64,000 nucleotides of DNA, from contig JBALWS010000003.1 in assembly GCA_036960405.1 (NCBI GenBank), positions 1 to 64,000 on the forward strand. The letters run 5' to 3'. The notes beneath the pieces are model-generated. The model saw only the letters and a program-made list of their open reading frames with translations, ran no database searches and had not been told where the DNA came from. A program made the position numbers and the translations under genes. This stretch comes from Motiliproteus sp036960405. GTDB lineage: Bacteria > Pseudomonadota > Gammaproteobacteria > Pseudomonadales > Balneatricaceae. Shown here one piece after another: positions 61,454-64,000 of this stretch. Each line of letters begins with the position of its first letter. Positions within the stretch are counted from its first letter, which is position 1.

Positions 61454-62255
61454 TCAGCTGCGTGAAGATATTCGGTCGGTATTCGAGCGTGATCCGGCGG
61501 CTCGCAATGCGTTTGAAGTGGTGACCAATTATCCCGGCTTGCATGCGTTAATGTTCCATCGGTTGTGTCATGGCTTGTGGAAGCGGGGATTTAAGTGGCT
61601 GGCGCGCACTATCTCCACTATCGCGCGTTGGCTAACCGGCATCGAAATACACCCCGGAGCGCGGATTGGTCGTCGTTTCTTTATCGATCATGGTATGGGG
61701 GTGGTGATCGGAGAGACGGCTGAGATCGGTAACGATGTTACGCTCTATCATGGTGTGACCTTGGGTGGGACGACCTGGAGTAAGGGTAAGCGCCACCCGA
61801 CGCTTGAAGATGGTGTGGTCGTGGGCGCGGGGGCAAAAATACTCGGCCCGTTTGTGGTCGGAAATGGTGCCAGGATTGGTTCCAACGCGGTGGTGACTAA
61901 GGCGGTGCCGGCAGGTGCCACGGTGGTGGGTATCCCCGGAAGAATAGTGCGCTGCAGTGATGACGATGCCGATTGCGTCGAGCAAGTAAAGCAGCGTCAG
62001 CAGATGGCAGATAAAATTGGTTTTGATGCTTATGGTGTGACCAGCGAACTGCCGGATCCGGTAGCGCATGCGATTCAATCGCTGTTGGATCATATGCAGG
62101 CGGTGGATAGCCGCATCGAAACCATGAGTCAGGCGATGCGCTCTGTCGGGGTGGAGTGCCCCGATCAGCAGTTGCCTAAGTTGAAAGCTGAGGATTTTGT
62201 GGCGGTCGAAGAGGATCGTCCGGTTGTTAGAGAGGCTGCCAAGAAGCCTGAATAG
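61446..62255 (+). CDS. cysE: Serine O-acetyltransferase
   Basis: ATG at 61446 with AAGGAG four to five bases upstream, overlapping the trmJ stop. The 269-residue enzyme has an N-terminal helical part and a left-handed beta-helix of hexapeptides (IEIHPGARIGRRFFIDHG, VVIGETAEIGND, ILGPFVVGNGARIGSNAVV) with the active His in DHGMG and HGVT. It makes O-acetylserine for cysteine, which feeds the IscS system next door. Confidence 0.95.
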   Translation: MFDQLREDIRSVFERDPAARNAFEVVTNYPGLHALMFHRLCHGLWKRGFKWLARTISTIARWLTGIEIHPGARIGRRFFIDHGMGVVIGETAEIGNDVTLYHGVTLGGTTWSKGKRHPTLEDGVVVGAGAKILGPFVVGNGARIGSNAVVTKAVPAGATVVGIPGRIVRCSDDDADCVEQVKQRQQMADKIGFDAYGVTSELPDPVAHAIQSLLDHMQAVDSRIETMSQAMRSVGVECPDQQLPKLKAEDFVAVEEDRPVVREAAKKPE

Positions 62256-62333
62256 GTACTGATTAGTGGGCGTTTAAGGGCTGTTTTAGCTGTGCTAAAG
62301 TGAGGGTCTTTTGATCTGTATGGAATGCTAACG

Positions 62334-62358
62334 ATTAATCGACAAAAACAGTCGGACA
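62334..62358. promoter_or_regulatory. IscR type-1-like site, distal
   Basis: ATTAATCGACAAAAACAGTC followed by GGACA resembles the type-1 IscR consensus (GAC-N6-GTC core with flanking A/T and CGG). It lies about 70 bp before iscR. Confidence 0.6.
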
Positions 62359-62359
62359 A

Positions 62360-62385
62360 ATAATTGACTAAAATAGTCGGCTAAT
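62360..62385. promoter_or_regulatory. IscR type-1 site, proximal
   Basis: ATAATTGACTAAAATAGTCG then GCTAAT matches the E. coli type-1 consensus closely (TTGACTAAAATAGTC core). Type-1 sites bind [2Fe-2S]-IscR and repress iscR when clusters are plentiful. It lies about 43 bp before the iscR start. Confidence 0.8.
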
Positions 62386-62427
62386 AGATAATCGGCTCAC
62401 GCAGCAATCATTACGGGGATCATGCAG

Positions 62428-62907
62428 ATGCGCTTAACCACCAAAGGACGCTATGCCGTTACGGCTATGTTAGACCTGGCTTTACATGAGGGCCGAGGCC
62501 CGATCAGTTTGGCCGATATTTCATCCAGACAGCAGATCTCACTGTCTTACTTAGAGCAGCTTTTTGCCAAGCTTCGTCGCAATGGCTTGGTGAAAAGTGT
62601 TCGAGGTCCGGGTGGCGGCTACCAATTGAGCCGGAACAAGGCGGAGATATTTGTGGTTCAGGTTATCGATGCGGTAAACGAATCGGTCGATGCCACGGGT
62701 TGTAATAGTAAAGGTGATTGCCATGAAGGCGAGGCCTGTTTGACGCATCATTTATGGTGTGACCTTAGCGATCAGATTCATAACTTTCTTAGCGGGATAA
62801 GTTTAGAGGATCTGGTAGCGCGTAAAGACGTACAGGCTGCGTCACAGCGGCTTGATAAGGCGCATTTTAAGTCAATTGAATTTGAGCGGATTGAAGCAAC
62901 CGGTTAA
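62428..62907 (+). CDS. iscR: Fe-S cluster assembly transcription factor IscR
   Basis: The ATG at 62428 (MRLTTKGRYAVTAMLDLALH) matches family starts; one two codons earlier is possible. The 159-residue Rrf2-type regulator has a winged helix (SLADISSRQQISLSYLEQLF) and the [2Fe-2S] ligands in CNSKGDCHEGEACLTHHLW. It senses cluster supply and represses its own operon through the two sites upstream. iscS follows after 28 bp. Confidence 0.97.
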   Translation: MRLTTKGRYAVTAMLDLALHEGRGPISLADISSRQQISLSYLEQLFAKLRRNGLVKSVRGPGGGYQLSRNKAEIFVVQVIDAVNESVDATGCNSKGDCHEGEACLTHHLWCDLSDQIHNFLSGISLEDLVARKDVQAASQRLDKAHFKSIEFERIEATG

Positions 62908-62935
62908 TGGTTGGTTACGCTGTACGGAGAATAGA

Positions 62936-64000
62936 ATGAAGCTGCCGATCTACCTGGACTATTCAGCAACTACACCGATGGACCCTCGGGTGGCCGAGAA
63001 AATGTGCCAGTGTCTGACTCTTGAGGGGAACTTTGGTAATCCTGCATCGCGTTCTCACCATTTCGGCTGGAAGGCGGAAGAGGCGGTGGAGATTGCCCGC
63101 CGTCAGGTCGCGGACTTGGTTAACTGCGATCCAAGAGAGATCGTCTGGACCTCGGGTGCAACCGAGTCGGATAACTTAGCAATTAAAGGTGTGGCCCACT
63201 TCTACAGTAAGAAGGGCAAGCACATCATCACTTCTAAAATTGAACATAAAGCGGTGCTGGATACTTGTCGCCAGCTCGAGCGGGAAGGATTTGAAGTCAC
63301 CTATCTGGATCCGTTGCCCAATGGCATCGTTACCCCCGAGTCGGTCAAGCAGGCGTTGCGCGAAGACACGATTTTAGTCTCGATTATGCAGGTCAATAAC
63401 GAGATCGGCGTGATCAACGATATCGAAGCGATTGGTGAGATCACGCGTGAACATAAAGTGCTGTTCCATGTTGATGCCGCCCAGAGTGCGGGAAAAATTA
63501 ATATCGATCTAGATCGGCTTAAAGTGGACTTGATGTCGTTTTCTGCTCACAAGGTTTATGGCCCTAAAGGAATCGGGGCGCTCTATGTTCGCCGCAAGCC
63601 CCGGGTTCGGCTGGAAGCGCAGATCCATGGCGGTGGCCATGAGCGTGGTATGCGTTCGGGCACCTTGGCGACGCATCAGATTGTCGGCATGGGTGACGCT
63701 TTTGCCATTGCTAAGGCGGAGATGCACGAAGAGAATCGCCGTTTGATGGCGCTGCGTCAGCGGCTTTGGGACGGTGTTAGCGATCTAGATCAGGTGTTCT
63801 GTAACGGCGATTTCGATAAGCGTGTCGCGGGTAATATCAACATTAGCTTCAACTTTGTTGAGGGCGAATCGTTATTGATGGCGCTGAAAGACCTGGCTGT
63901 TTCATCGGGCTCAGCTTGTACGTCTGCCAGTCTGGAACCTTCATACGTGCTGCGCGCTTTGGGGATGAACGATGAGATGGCGCACAGCTCGATTCGATTC
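62936..64000 (+). CDS. iscS: Cysteine desulfurase IscS (C-terminus outside window)
   Basis: ATG at 62936 after CGGAGA. 355 codons are open to the window edge; E. coli IscS has 404 residues, so about 50 are missing. Motifs: YLDYSATTPMDPRV, SGATESDNLAIKG, HVDAAQSAGKI, the PLP Lys in SFSAHKVYGPKG and the active Cys loop SSGSACTSASLEPSYVLRALG. It supplies sulfur for Fe-S clusters, thiolated tRNA and other factors. Confidence 0.97.
   Translation, partial: MKLPIYLDYSATTPMDPRVAEKMCQCLTLEGNFGNPASRSHHFGWKAEEAVEIARRQVADLVNCDPREIVWTSGATESDNLAIKGVAHFYSKKGKHIITSKIEHKAVLDTCRQLEREGFEVTYLDPLPNGIVTPESVKQALREDTILVSIMQVNNEIGVINDIEAIGEITREHKVLFHVDAAQSAGKINIDLDRLKVDLMSFSAHKVYGPKGIGALYVRRKPRVRLEAQIHGGGHERGMRSGTLATHQIVGMGDAFAIAKAEMHEENRRLMALRQRLWDGVSDLDQVFCNGDFDKRVAGNINISFNFVEGESLLMALKDLAVSSGSACTSASLEPSYVLRALGMNDEMAHSSIRF

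Overview
The window reads as chromosomal DNA of a marine-type gammaproteobacterium near Pseudomonadales/Oceanospirillales. This is inferred from gene order: psd, rhodanese, rsgA, orn, queG, nnr, tsaE, amiB, mutL, miaA, hfq, hflX, hflK, hflC, a DUF2065 protein, hisZ and purA follow the order I recall from Pseudomonas; dnaX-ybaB-recR-rnd-ycgL-ycgN does too. No rRNA, tRNA, CRISPR array, insertion sequence or prophage was recognised. Most genes are complete; a flavin monooxygenase is cut by the left edge and iscS by the right edge.

Region 1 (1-20.1 kb) is accessory and metabolic. It starts with an aromatic-type flavin monooxygenase plus a metallo-beta-lactamase-fold protein, divergent from an IclR regulator, with three copies of an ATTACG-N5-CGTAAT operator-like palindrome around the regulator. 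Hemerythrin and tyrS follow. Next come a class III aminotransferase divergent from a LuxR-type regulator, hisC, an SDR oxidoreductase and an aldehyde dehydrogenase separated by a hairpin-rich spacer, then an outer-membrane barrel protein, an APC permease, a second LuxR-type regulator, a phospho-lyase-clade PLP enzyme and an overlapping small-molecule kinase. The last group looks like an uptake, phosphorylation and phospho-elimination route for an amino alcohol or hydroxylated amino acid, with the dehydrogenase as a possible final step. Three c-type cytochrome genes, including a NapC-like tetraheme quinol dehydrogenase, close the region.

Region 2 (20.3-42.1 kb) is mostly housekeeping: dnaX with an intact -1 frameshift signal for the gamma subunit, ybaB, recR, rnd, ycgL, ycgN, a LysE exporter, rpsA (without cmk or ihfB beside it), an unrecognised envelope protein made of two homologous halves, the Prc protease, an FKBP lipoprotein, an M18 aminopeptidase, a CHASE-PAS-PAS-GGDEF protein, an orphan HybE-like protein, ygfZ, psd, a rhodanese and an HDOD protein.

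Region 3 (42.2-64 kb) carries RNA, translation and envelope quality-control genes: rsgA divergent from orn, a frameshifted periplasmic-binding-like gene, a glutaredoxin-like protein, queG, nnr-tsaE-amiB-mutL-miaA-hfq-hflX-hflK-hflC, a DUF2065 protein, hisZ, purA, then suhB-trmJ-cysE-iscR-iscS. The SuhB at this conserved locus has lost most inositol-phosphatase metal ligands, and iscR is preceded by two IscR type-1-like sites.

The observations most worth following are the catalytically degenerate SuhB, the phospho-lyase/kinase catabolic cluster, the dnaX recoding site, the frameshifted gene at a G6 tract, the duplicated unknown protein next to prc, the cytochrome trio, the IclR operator set, the zinc-ligand-poor MBL protein and several long perfect hairpins.
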